Shown here: one piece after another, positions 1 to 7,324 of the stretch
How the letters are laid out: each line of letters starts with the position of its first letter
Numbering within the stretch: position 1 is the first letter of the stretch
Virus record (IMG/VR): IMGVR_UViG_3300029309_000271
Coordinates: 1-28,144 of that record
Strand: one strand, 5' to 3'
DNA: 28,144 nt
From: a virus
Notes under the pieces: generated by a model
Databases searched by the model: none
What the model saw: only the letters and a program-made list of their open reading frames with translations
Told to the model about the DNA's origin: nothing
Translations under genes and position numbers: made by a program

Positions 1-456
1 GGAACTTGAATGTGGTGTAGTTGGATCAAAAAGTAATAATCTATTTTCTACTGATTCAACTTCATAGCCATCTGCCATCGTTGTCGGTGCATCACAAGTT
101 GTAAGGTAAAACAACGCTCCTTGATGTTTAAATACGCCATCTCTATGTTTAGCGTGATGATAAACTTCTTTAGTTTTCGTTGGAAAATATAAATTAGCTT
201 TAATTCTTTGAAATCCCTCTACATGAAGTTTTGAAGTTATAAAAAAGAAAGGATCTAATTGCACTGATCGATCCCATTGCTCTCGTGCAGGATTATGAGA
301 ATGAAATATTGTGGTAGCAAAATAACAATCATCATTTTTTTCATCTGCATTATTTATTCTTCTGCTAAATCTCCACGGAAAACGAGTTAGTAAATATTCT
401 TTTAAAATACCATATTCATTTTGTGGTAAAAAATTATCATAAACAATGTAATACAT
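1..456 (-). CDS. 2OG-Fe(II) oxygenase, third of three, 3' end outside window
   Basis: The ATG at 456 opens 152 codons that run off the left edge without a stop, so the C-terminus is missing. The start follows AGGAG by about 8 nt. Residues 100-106 contain His-Arg-Asp (H104, D106), the HxD half of the Fe(II) facial triad. A distal His lies in the TPHS stretch at residue 149, after a strand ending LLLFDP; this is the double-stranded beta-helix layout of 2-oxoglutarate/Fe(II) dioxygenases. The N-terminus (YIVYDNFLP) resembles phage prolyl-hydroxylase-like proteins. The 2OG-binding Arg would lie beyond the edge. It starts 11 nt after the upstream oxygenase ends, so the two are probably co-translated. 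The substrate is unknown; protein hydroxylation is typical of the family. Confidence 0.75.
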   Translation of the reverse strand, partial: MYYIVYDNFLPQNEYGILKEYLLTRFPWRFSRRINNADEKNDDCYFATTIFHSHNPAREQWDRSVQLDPFFFITSKLHVEGFQRIKANLYFPTKTKEVYHHAKHRDGVFKHQGALFYLTTCDAPTTMADGYEVESVENRLLLFDPTTPHSSS

Positions 457-467
457 TTATGTGTCTC

Positions 468-1031
468 CTATTTAAAATTAGGTCCAAGCACCCAACAAAC
501 TAAACTATATCTAGTACCCTTTGTTACTGGCTGAACACCATGAGACATATAAGAAGGAAAGAAAATAGCAGTTCCTTGATCCATAGAATCCTCAACTACA
601 AATTTTTCTTTATCATCTGGAAATTCAAAAGTACCTCCTTCATAATAATTTGGTGGTGTCAGTTGAATTGATAAAGAAAGTTTTCTAACTGGTTGATTAT
701 GTGGCACATGATCGTAAGTTCCATCCATATGAGGCTTATAAAAACCTTGGTTCTTCTCATCATATTGTGTTATTTGAAAGGGTTCTGGATCAAACAAATC
801 AAAATTATACACCTCATTGTTAATTTTTTGAATTAAATTTACTATTGGTTGATATATATCATAGTGCTTGACTGATCCCATTAACCAACTAACTTGACTT
901 TTTCTAGTTTCTGGAGCTACATTTCCTTGACCAACTCCTGCAATTTGAAAATCTTTTTTGGTTCTTTCAATAATTGTGTTGCACAAATCAGCCGAGATTG
1001 CTTTTTTTGCTATAACTATATTTCTTCTCAT
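468..1031 (-). CDS. 2OG-Fe(II) oxygenase (prolyl-4-hydroxylase/PKHD-like)
   Basis: This 187-residue protein has the full set of 2OG-Fe(II) dioxygenase signatures: H101-x-D103 in KPHMDG, distal H164 in SHGVQPV, and R174 in GTRYSLV, ten residues later, as expected for 2-oxoglutarate binding. The stretch YEGGTFEF before the distal His is typical of PKHD-type and PiuC-like hydroxylases. These enzymes use O2 and 2-oxoglutarate to hydroxylate proteins or small molecules. The start follows AAAGGA by about 6 nt. It is the middle gene of three oxygenases with under 25 nt between them. The length matches single-domain phage members. The target is unknown; a virion protein or a host factor is possible. 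Confidence 0.88.
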   Translation of the reverse strand: MRRNIVIAKKAISADLCNTIIERTKKDFQIAGVGQGNVAPETRKSQVSWLMGSVKHYDIYQPIVNLIQKINNEVYNFDLFDPEPFQITQYDEKNQGFYKPHMDGTYDHVPHNQPVRKLSLSIQLTPPNYYEGGTFEFPDDKEKFVVEDSMDQGTAIFFPSYMSHGVQPVTKGTRYSLVCWVLGPNFK

Positions 1032-1054
1032 AATTTTCCTTTATTTTTTATATG

Positions 1055-1570
1055 CTAGACAGGTGGAGCATATAAACCTTTTCTTTTATCAAAGGCGTAT
1101 TCTTTATAAGGTCCATTTGCATTTACATAATGCAAAAATACATGAGAACTATATTCCATAGGACAAGCATTTCTGTAATGAGGCTGTTCAATACCTTTAT
1201 AAATTACACCTTGACCTAATTTTAATGCAAATGGTTTGTTGTCCACAAAAATTTCCCAAGGAGTGTTTGGCTCAGAACAATCTAATAAAATTGTAGTACT
1301 GTACTCACAAGACTCTCTATCTATATGATTTTCTAAATCCCTACCTTTTTTATAAGTTCTAAAATAAGAGTAAGTTGGAATTAATTTTTGTTTAGATAAT
1401 TCTTCTAAAGTTGGTTGTAAATGGAGCAATAAAGTTTCAAAGATAGGATCTCCGTATGTCGCAATATTAGGATCTCCAGAACTAGAAACATTTCTTTGAT
1501 TTAATATTCTACCATGTAGTCTTAAATAATACAGAAGATGTTCTGGAAGAACAAATACAGAATTTTTCAT
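1055..1570 (-). CDS. 2OG-Fe(II) oxygenase-like protein, first of three
   Basis: This 171-residue protein carries H82-x-D84 (NHIDRE), a run of strands (STTILLDC), a PWEIFVDN turn, and distal H131 in the QPHYRN stretch. That is the layout of a phage 2OG-Fe(II) oxygenase. The 2OG-anchoring basic residue is less clear than in the neighbour; R133 is a candidate. It diverges strongly from the two downstream oxygenases, so this is not a recent tandem duplication. The start ATG sits in the 3' arm of a perfect 9-bp inverted repeat with the AAAGG ribosome site at the loop edge, so translation may be gated by that hairpin. It follows the last tail-associated gene. Confidence 0.75.
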   Translation of the reverse strand: MKNSVFVLPEHLLYYLRLHGRILNQRNVSSSGDPNIATYGDPIFETLLLHLQPTLEELSKQKLIPTYSYFRTYKKGRDLENHIDRESCEYSTTILLDCSEPNTPWEIFVDNKPFALKLGQGVIYKGIEQPHYRNACPMEYSSHVFLHYVNANGPYKEYAFDKRKGLYAPPV

Positions 1571-1599
1571 ATGCTACCTTTATAAGAGTTGTAGCATAT
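1569..1599 (-). promoter_or_regulatory. Inverted repeat covering an oxygenase start site
   Basis: ATATGCTAC (1569-1577) is perfectly repeated in inverse at 1591-1599 around a 13-nt loop. On the minus-strand transcript the 3' arm contains the first two bases of the start codon at 1570, and AAAGG straddles the loop and stem. No U tract follows, so it is not a typical terminator. A role as a translational gate or RNA processing site is inference. Confidence 0.45.
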
Positions 1600-1606
1600 T
1601 ATCTCA

Positions 1607-1987
1607 TTAACTCCAAGGAAAACTTGCAACAAAATCGTCACCAGATCCTGAACCTTTAGCAGAAGTTCCACTTACTTGCTCTTCAAAAGCAATGCCGTCA
1701 TCTTGGTGTTTTTTAATTTGAGTAATCGTATCAGAAGTTAATCTTGCTTCAACCCATGCTTGTACAGTCGATTGTGACAAAGAAGCATATGCAGTAAAAC
1801 TTGACCAGTCGGAAGGGTTACTCAAATCAATGTCGTAACCATGTGTCATCTTAATATTTGAATCGGATCCACTTGTTGTCACTAATGTACCCTCTACTCT
1901 TTTGATAACATCATTATAAGTTGTGCCACTATCCGTAATATTTTTAGTGTATAATTTTGTTATTGTCCATGTGTATGTGTTTGCCAT
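1607..1987 (-). CDS. Small virion/tail-associated protein of unknown function
   Basis: This 126-residue protein begins MANTYTWTI and ends in a Pro-Trp (FPWS). It resembles a family of short marine-phage proteins placed next to tail fibres that share a MANTYxW start, a middle segment on trial mutagenesis-free sequence grounds best read as beta-rich, and an amphipathic stretch near residues 75-95 (STVQAWVEARL). No catalytic motif or signal peptide is visible. AAGGAG lies 5 nt before the ATG. It sits between the Gly-rich adhesin-like gene and the oxygenases, so a virion or fibre-assembly role is a contextual guess. Confidence 0.6.
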   Translation of the reverse strand: MANTYTWTITKLYTKNITDSGTTYNDVIKRVEGTLVTTSGSDSNIKMTHGYDIDLSNPSDWSSFTAYASLSQSTVQAWVEARLTSDTITQIKKHQDDGIAFEEQVSGTSAKGSGSGDDFVASFPWS

Positions 1988-1996
1988 CTTTACTCC

Positions 1997-3286
1997 TTAT
2001 GATTGCACAGTTCCAGTTACAGTCCCGTTATTCGTAAAAGTTAATGATATTGGACCATCTTTCTCTACGGCTAACCCACTGGCTCCTACGCTTCCTGCAC
2101 TTCCACCCGCTGATCCATCAGTGGTTGAATTTGTTCCAGCTTGACCAGCTTGACCTGCGGCTCCAGCTTGACCATAGCCACCACCATCTCCGCCATTACC
2201 TCCGTTGCCACCATTACCCGCATCACCAGTTGATCCAGAGGCTCCAGAAGCTCCAGAATCACCTCCTGGCAAATTATTAAATCCTCTGCCTAAACCACCA
2301 GCCGCACCAGCACCACCAGCGTGTCCAGCAGTTTGTGCTTGTGATTGTTGAGGAAAACTTACACTAATATAATAATGCAAATAAGTAAAGGAAGGGTTTG
2401 AATAGTCAGTGCTATAAGCACTTCCACGAGTATAAGTGTAACTACCTTTAGTATATGAAGTTTGAGTACTAGGAGCGGGTGTTCCAGCATTACCAGTGAC
2501 ATTATTTCCACCAGGTGGAGCCGAACCATGCACTGAACCACCTAGGGGTCCAAAACCTAAATAAATACTACCAGTTTGTGGGATATAAGTCCATCTCGTA
2601 ACATTACTTGGAGTATGTATATAACTAGGTCCTTGTTGTGCTGTTGTTTGTTGTTGTTGTTGAAGGTTGCCACCAAGACCACCGCCACCACTTCCAGCTC
2701 CACCGCCACCACCAGCAAAAATATTTCCGTTATTAATAATAGTGCAATCAGTTTCTACTTTTATAGCATCGCCACCAGCAGCACCATTTCCTCCATCGCC
2801 ACCAGCTCCACTAGATCCTGCTGCTCCAGCCGAACCTCCCGCACCACCAGCTCCAACAATAGTTCCATTGTTGGTAATAGTTATTGTACCAGCTCCTCCA
2901 GAATCTACTTCTAAGGCAAATTCTGACGTATTGTTTGTTCCTAATGTTATAGCTGATGGAATGACAACATTTTTTGGATAATCTAAATCATAATCATCAC
3001 CAAACAAAGTAGACACATCTTGGTCTGTACCAGATGCACCACTTAATCCTGCCGTTGAATAAGTAAAAGTAAAACCTTTACCTTGATCGTAATAATCACT
3101 TATGTCTATTGCACCAGAAGTTGCAACACTTGCAGCGAGATTAGTAGCTTGATTATCGCCAGCTTTTTTCTTGATGTTCGTACCACCCCTATAAAGATCG
3201 CCTAAACTAATAGCACTAGAACCTCCAACAAATTCAGTTCTAAGGGCAGAAAAAGATAAAGATTGTCCAGAGCTTGGTATTGCCAC
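1997..3286 (-). CDS. Gly-X-Y-rich adhesin/tail-tip protein
   Basis: This 429-residue protein starts at a GTG with GGAGG about 7 nt ahead. The N-terminus (residues 5-35, ending ISLGDLYRGG) matches a module common at the start of marine-phage tail proteins. The rest is dominated by Gly: residues 145-168 are eight perfect Gly-X-Y triplets and 342-386 are fifteen, filled with Ala, Ser, Asn, Asp and Gln rather than Pro. Three TNNG/INNG strand-turn motifs flank these blocks (near 139, 185 and 419). This resembles polyglycine-II sandwich adhesins such as T-even gp38 more than true collagen. The likely role is host recognition at a fibre tip. It is downstream of the S74 fibre and may be its partner. 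Confidence 0.68.
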   Translation of the reverse strand: MAIPSSGQSLSFSALRTEFVGGSSAISLGDLYRGGTNIKKKAGDNQATNLAASVATSGAIDISDYYDQGKGFTFTYSTAGLSGASGTDQDVSTLFGDDYDLDYPKNVVIPSAITLGTNNTSEFALEVDSGGAGTITITNNGTIVGAGGAGGSAGAAGSSGAGGDGGNGAAGGDAIKVETDCTIINNGNIFAGGGGGAGSGGGGLGGNLQQQQQTTAQQGPSYIHTPSNVTRWTYIPQTGSIYLGFGPLGGSVHGSAPPGGNNVTGNAGTPAPSTQTSYTKGSYTYTRGSAYSTDYSNPSFTYLHYYISVSFPQQSQAQTAGHAGGAGAAGGLGRGFNNLPGGDSGASGASGSTGDAGNGGNGGNGGDGGGYGQAGAAGQAGQAGTNSTTDGSAGGSAGSVGASGLAVEKDGPISLTFTNNGTVTGTVQS

Positions 3287-3289
3287 TAA

Positions 3290-4306
3290 TTAGCCTCCGT
3301 TATTTATCTGTTGTTTTAATTGTGTAACTTCTTGTTTCAGTTCCTTGACTGCCTCTATCAACACAGCAGTCATCTTAGCGTAATCAACTGACTTAGTTTG
3401 CATTTCATCATCGGCAGTTAAAACAACTTCTGGTAAGATAGGCTCAACTTGTTGTGCAATCACACCTATTTGAGTTTTTGCATCTGTGACATCATTTCTT
3501 TTATAAGTTACACCTTGTAGTTGCATAACTTTTTCAAGACCACTAGTAATTGGTTGTATATCTTCTTTCAGTCTTTCATCAGAGAAAGCAGTTACATCAT
3601 TGTTAAATGTAGCAGCTCCAGCAGCAGACATATCAATAGTCAATGCAGTTATCTCACTTGTTGAATCTTGTCCTTTTATTATAAAGTCTTTGTCATCAAC
3701 ATCCGTAGCTATAACAAAATCACTTGAAGAATTTATGAACTTTGCGATTGTAGTTCCACCATCTTTAAACACAACATCTGCACCATCTGCATCAAGAATA
3801 ATATCTCCAGCAGAATCAAAAGTCATATCACCAGAATTAGTTTTAACTGTGCTAACATTTACAGATCCACCAGATAAGTCTAAGTCTACAAGAGCATCGA
3901 CTACTGCTGCTCCAGAACCAGCTCCATCTAAATAAACAACTTTTGTGTCACCATTACCTATAGTAATAGTTGCACCAGAACCTTGTTTAATAACTATGTT
4001 CTGAGAGCCACTTGTTGCATTTTCAATAATGTGAACTCTTTTCATTGTGTTTGGAGCTAAAGTCAAAGTTCTTTCTGCACTTAATGAAGTTGAAGTGACT
4101 TTAATAAACATTGCTCTAGCACTGTCTGTTGATCCATCTGCAACTGTTTCTGTTGCATTTGCATCAGAAGCTATATTGATTGTTCCAAAACCTAATCCTT
4201 CACCTATCAATTCCAGATTGGTATTTGTTTTTGTACCCCAGTTACCCGACTGTTCTCCAGTCGCCATTTCCTCAAGTCTTAAATTATTTACAAATGTACT
4301 AGCCAT
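3290..4306 (-). CDS. Tail fibre with C-terminal S74 intramolecular chaperone
   Basis: In this 338-residue protein the N-terminus (residues 1-40, with SGNWGTKTNTNLELI) is a common phage-fibre head module. The middle is beta-rich repeats such as DGGTTIAKF and DSAGDIILDADG. The C-terminus from residue 241 is a peptidase S74 / endosialidase-type intramolecular chaperone: FSDERLKEDI holds the catalytic Ser242 and Lys247 with the five-residue spacing known for the family, followed by GVIAQQVEPILPE, VDYAKMTAVLIEAVKEL and a terminal coiled coil. Self-cleavage before Ser242 would release about 97 residues after trimer folding. It follows the 747-residue protein and precedes the Gly-rich adhesin, consistent with a host-recognition module. 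Confidence 0.88.
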   Translation of the reverse strand: MASTFVNNLRLEEMATGEQSGNWGTKTNTNLELIGEGLGFGTINIASDANATETVADGSTDSARAMFIKVTSTSLSAERTLTLAPNTMKRVHIIENATSGSQNIVIKQGSGATITIGNGDTKVVYLDGAGSGAAVVDALVDLDLSGGSVNVSTVKTNSGDMTFDSAGDIILDADGADVVFKDGGTTIAKFINSSSDFVIATDVDDKDFIIKGQDSTSEITALTIDMSAAGAATFNNDVTAFSDERLKEDIQPITSGLEKVMQLQGVTYKRNDVTDAKTQIGVIAQQVEPILPEVVLTADDEMQTKSVDYAKMTAVLIEAVKELKQEVTQLKQQINNGG

Positions 4307-4321
4307 ATTACTTTCCTTTTG

Positions 4322-6565
4322 TTAAGCCGCCTCATAATTAGCGTTCTGTGACGGAGTTACCTCAGTATAACTCACACTAACATTATTTTCAATAAGTCCG
4401 TATAAATTTAATGTTCCTAATGCTCCAGTTGCCTCAACTCCAGTTATACTTATGTTGTTGATTGCTAAAACAGATTCATTGCCCAAAGACGTTGTTCCAA
4501 CAACTGTTGTTACGTTTACATCTATAGACGGAAGAACAGTAATCGTTCCTAATGCACTTGTGCTTGTAGCAGCACTTGGAACAACTGTTGAACCACCTGT
4601 TACATTAAAGATGGAATCAGAAGTAAAGGCAGTGTTTCCCATATTACTATGATTGGTACAATAGTAATATAAGGTAGGAGCGTCACTAGCCACAGTAATT
4701 TCTGTATAAGCTCCAGCACTACCAGGTGTTCCATTAGTTGTTACTCCAGTTGTATATTCTGAACCACTTGCGTGTGACCCATTTGGAGTTGTGGAGAAAC
4801 GGAAAGGGTGTCCTCCGCCTGCACCATTTGAAGAATCACTTTGATCAAATCTATAAGTTTTACCTTCAATCAATGTCAAGACTGGACGTTCAACTCCATT
4901 TATATAATATGCGTTAGAACTACCTGAATCATATGATGATTTCGAGGCTACTGTGATGGTGAAAGTAATAGTGCCTGTATCCGTATTACCTACACCTCCA
5001 GTTGAAGACACGCCAGTCACAGACAGATTAGCGTCACCTCTTACGGCTTCATCACCTAAATTAACACTACCCGTTACAGCATCTTCAACTACTTTAGCTC
5101 CACCAGCAGCTAATACGTCACCAACTGAACCAGTGGCTGCAAATCCAGTGGCTGCAAATTCTATTGAAGGTAAGGCTGTTGCAGTTCCTAATGATGTAGT
5201 GCCTACAAATCCAGTTTCTGCAATAGTGATTGAAGGCAGAACAGTTACAGTTCCTAGTCCAGTAGTGCCTACAAATCCAGTTTCTGCAATAGTGATTGAA
5301 GGTAAAGCACTTACAGTTCCTAGTCCAGTAGTTCCAGCAAACCCAGTTTCAACTATAGTTATGTTTGAAAAAGCAACTTCGTTACCAAGTTGACCAGTCC
5401 CTTCAACACCAGTTGGTGCGACTAAAGCTGTTCCACTTTCAGTTATAGTGCCTGCTTGACCAGTTCCAGCAACACCTGTAACACTAATAATGCTTTGTGG
5501 AGCGGCACTAACTGAGTTTAATGCAGTTGTTGCTTGTACTCCAGTAACTCCAAATATACCTTGAGGTCTTGTAACCTCGTCACCAATTTGTCCAGAGCCT
5601 TGATTTCCAGTAGCACCAACTACAGATGTGCCAGTTTCAACTGTATTTCCTACTGCTCCAGTACCTGCTAATCCAGTTTCTACAACAGTAGCTCCACCCG
5701 TGACAGTGGAGTTTGTTTGCGTGGCAATAAATTCATTTTTATACATTCGTAGATCACTACGAATTGTTCCAGTGAAAGCTGCTGCGGATTGAACTTGTGT
5801 AGATCCATCGTCACTCGTGCCTCCAGCCACTGGATCACCAACACCAACACCAAAACCACCATTTGCACCACCAGCAAAGCTAGTTAAAGAACTGCCATCA
5901 GATGTTGTCCCCTCTGCAACAAGCTCTCCATCTATGTATATTTGAACTTTACCAGCACTTATATCTACTGCCCACACGAGTGTATGAGTATTTCCGTTAA
6001 AAAATCTTGATAAAGAAGATATGGCTACTTGTGCAATAGCAAGGTTACTGTTAGCAGTATTATTACCTACTGTTCCATCACCCGCTCTAAATCTTAAAAA
6101 GTAAGCACCACTTTGTTCTGATATACCAATCCACGCTCCAACTCCAGTTCCACCACACTCCCAAATACAAGAGGCTTTTGAAAAAGAAGAGGGCAGATCC
6201 ATTTCTGCCGCAAGAACAATATCTTGTGTTCTTTCAGTGTTTGTGATGTCTTCAAGGTCTGAGCCATTACTTATTGTTTGTCCATCGTTGACAAAGCCAT
6301 CTACAGTCAATCCAAATTCTTGACTGAAAGATGTAGCCATGAGGCTATCTCTAAAATCAATAGCAGTATTAGAGCTAGCCGCTACAGATTCACTGCCAAC
6401 AGCAGTAGTCCCAGCAACACCAGTTACTGCAACTGAAATTGAAGGAAGTACAGTTTCACTACCAAGTGCTGTAGTTCCAGCAACGCCAGTAACTTCAACG
6501 GGTAGAGGAGCGTTCCACGCTCCTTGACCCCATGTGCCTCGACCCCAACCAGTAATGTTCGCCAT
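4322..6565 (-). CDS. Large repeat virion protein with LamG-like and cupredoxin-like domains
   Basis: This 747-residue protein opens with the short GWGRGTWGQGAWN motif seen at the start of many marine-phage fibre proteins. It contains at least 15 copies of a roughly 22-residue beta repeat (consensus like TGVAGTTALGSETVLPSI), split into blocks. Between them, about residues 70-285, is a concanavalin/LamG-like sandwich (HTLVWAVDISAGKVQIYIDGE). Residues about 530-650 form a cupredoxin-like domain, with YRFDQSDSSN, GHPFRFS (H586) and YYYCTNHSNMG (C636, H639, M642). This is a complete His-Cys-His-Met set with the C-x2-H-x2-M spacing of amicyanin. It is probably a long fibre or baseplate-side adhesin. 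Copper binding is inferred from the residues only. Confidence 0.72.
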   Translation of the reverse strand: MANITGWGRGTWGQGAWNAPLPVEVTGVAGTTALGSETVLPSISVAVTGVAGTTAVGSESVAASSNTAIDFRDSLMATSFSQEFGLTVDGFVNDGQTISNGSDLEDITNTERTQDIVLAAEMDLPSSFSKASCIWECGGTGVGAWIGISEQSGAYFLRFRAGDGTVGNNTANSNLAIAQVAISSLSRFFNGNTHTLVWAVDISAGKVQIYIDGELVAEGTTSDGSSLTSFAGGANGGFGVGVGDPVAGGTSDDGSTQVQSAAAFTGTIRSDLRMYKNEFIATQTNSTVTGGATVVETGLAGTGAVGNTVETGTSVVGATGNQGSGQIGDEVTRPQGIFGVTGVQATTALNSVSAAPQSIISVTGVAGTGQAGTITESGTALVAPTGVEGTGQLGNEVAFSNITIVETGFAGTTGLGTVSALPSITIAETGFVGTTGLGTVTVLPSITIAETGFVGTTSLGTATALPSIEFAATGFAATGSVGDVLAAGGAKVVEDAVTGSVNLGDEAVRGDANLSVTGVSSTGGVGNTDTGTITFTITVASKSSYDSGSSNAYYINGVERPVLTLIEGKTYRFDQSDSSNGAGGGHPFRFSTTPNGSHASGSEYTTGVTTNGTPGSAGAYTEITVASDAPTLYYYCTNHSNMGNTAFTSDSIFNVTGGSTVVPSAATSTSALGTITVLPSIDVNVTTVVGTTSLGNESVLAINNISITGVEATGALGTLNLYGLIENNVSVSYTEVTPSQNANYEAA
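5201..5332 (-). repeat. Two adjacent 66-bp near-identical repeats
   Basis: Units 5201-5266 and 5267-5332 differ at only four positions (62 of 66 identical) and encode consecutive 22-residue repeats of the 747-residue protein. Neighbouring units on both sides are recognisably related but more diverged. This points to recent tandem duplication or recombination inside the gene. Confidence 0.9.
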
Positions 6566-6579
6566 TGGTTAGCCTTTTG

Positions 6580-7035
6580 TTAGGCTATTCTAATAATAGC
6601 GTTTGATGCGTCTGCTGTTGGAAATTGTATTGTAAATGTGCCTGCTGTTGATGTTTTATTAGATGTAAAATCTAAAACACATACTGCTTTATTACTAGCA
6701 GAACTATTGTAAATTAAAGCTCCCATTGCGGTAATCGTTGCAGTAGTAAAACTTAAATCAGCAAAATCTGTAAAAGCAGTTGTTCCAGAAGTAGTTGGAT
6801 CTACTCTTGTTAGAGCTAATCCACCAGTTACATATGTACCACTTGAAGCGACTTCACCAGCGGTAGCTAGAGCAGTTGTTGTTGCACCCAATGTTGCAGT
6901 TGATGATGATTTTCCGCCACTTCCTTCTGCATATAATGCTAGTTTAAAAGTGCCACCACCAGAGTTTTTAAAGTTATGTGTACCTTCCAACAACTCTTTC
7001 TTGAAGGAAGTACACATTGCTTGTGTTATAGCCAT
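6580..7035 (-). CDS. Virion structural protein, beta-rich
   Basis: This 151-residue protein begins MAITQAMCTSFKKELLEGTHNF and ends with IIRIA, a signature of a small structural protein found next to fibre genes in many marine phages. It is rich in Thr, Ala and Ser, with alternating strands (TFKLALYAE, FTDFADLSF, GALIYNSS, TFTIQFP) and no visible signal peptide or catalytic motif. AAGGAG lies about 8 nt before the ATG. It directly precedes the large repeat protein. A role as a tail-tip or fibre-attachment component is an inference from position and family recall. Confidence 0.68.
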   Translation of the reverse strand: MAITQAMCTSFKKELLEGTHNFKNSGGGTFKLALYAEGSGGKSSSTATLGATTTALATAGEVASSGTYVTGGLALTRVDPTTSGTTAFTDFADLSFTTATITAMGALIYNSSASNKAVCVLDFTSNKTSTAGTFTIQFPTADASNAIIRIA

Positions 7036-7036
7036 A

Positions 7037-7324
7037 TTAGAGTCTCCTTATATATTCAGCCGTTTCCTTTTGACCACTTGATCGCAAGGCTTGCATAATT
7101 GTAGCACGCTCTTCCTTTCTTGCCAAGAGTATATAATGGTGAATTATTCCTTTAAGTTGTTCTTTAAATAATTTTGCTTGTTCTTTTAAGTGTGAGGGTG
7201 CATCTTCTGATACACTTGCAATTTTTTCTACGGCTAAATCTGCTATCTGTTCGTTGTTTAAACCACCTTGTTCTGAGGTTTTTACAACTACATTTCCTAT
7301 TTCTGATACATTTACATTAAACAT
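7037..7324 (-). CDS. Small helical phage protein of unknown function
   Basis: This 95-residue, mostly helical protein starts MFNVNVSEIGNVVV and ends EYIRRL, both familiar from short marine-phage proteins near fibre genes. Its middle (about residues 45-90) is a charged amphipathic helix with basic patches (LLARKEERATI, LRSSGQKETAEYIRRL). It overlaps the upstream 240-residue gene by 8 nt and precedes a structural gene by 1 nt, so it is translationally coupled to both. No enzyme motif is visible. A virion assembly or chaperone role is possible, not shown. Confidence 0.6.
   Translation of the reverse strand: MFNVNVSEIGNVVVKTSEQGGLNNEQIADLAVEKIASVSEDAPSHLKEQAKLFKEQLKGIIHHYILLARKEERATIMQALRSSGQKETAEYIRRL

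Noticed and set aside
1923-2280. Plus-strand frames of 73 and 78 codons
   Set aside because: They lie opposite two supported minus-strand genes, without a ribosome site or family pattern.
2576-2981. Plus-strand open frames with Pro/Ser/Thr-rich products
   Set aside because: They mirror the Gly-rich coding of the adhesin gene (GGN/GCN codons read in reverse), with no ribosome site and no known domain.
1997-3286. The Gly-rich protein as a true collagen
   Set aside because: The X and Y positions of the triplets carry almost no Pro, so a collagen triple helix is less likely than a polyglycine-II arrangement.
4953-5393. 146-codon open frame on the plus strand
   Set aside because: It is the complement of the 22-residue Thr/Val/Gly repeats of the minus-strand fibre gene; its Val/Pro/Ala composition follows from that, and no ribosome site supports it.
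5100-5420. Repeat region as a CRISPR array
   Set aside because: The units are contiguous, translated 22-residue repeats in a structural gene; there are no unique spacers and no cas genes.
6566-6600. Short TAGCC/GGCTA hairpin before the repeat fibre gene as a terminator
   Set aside because: The stem is only five pairs and no T run follows on the minus strand; it probably has no role.
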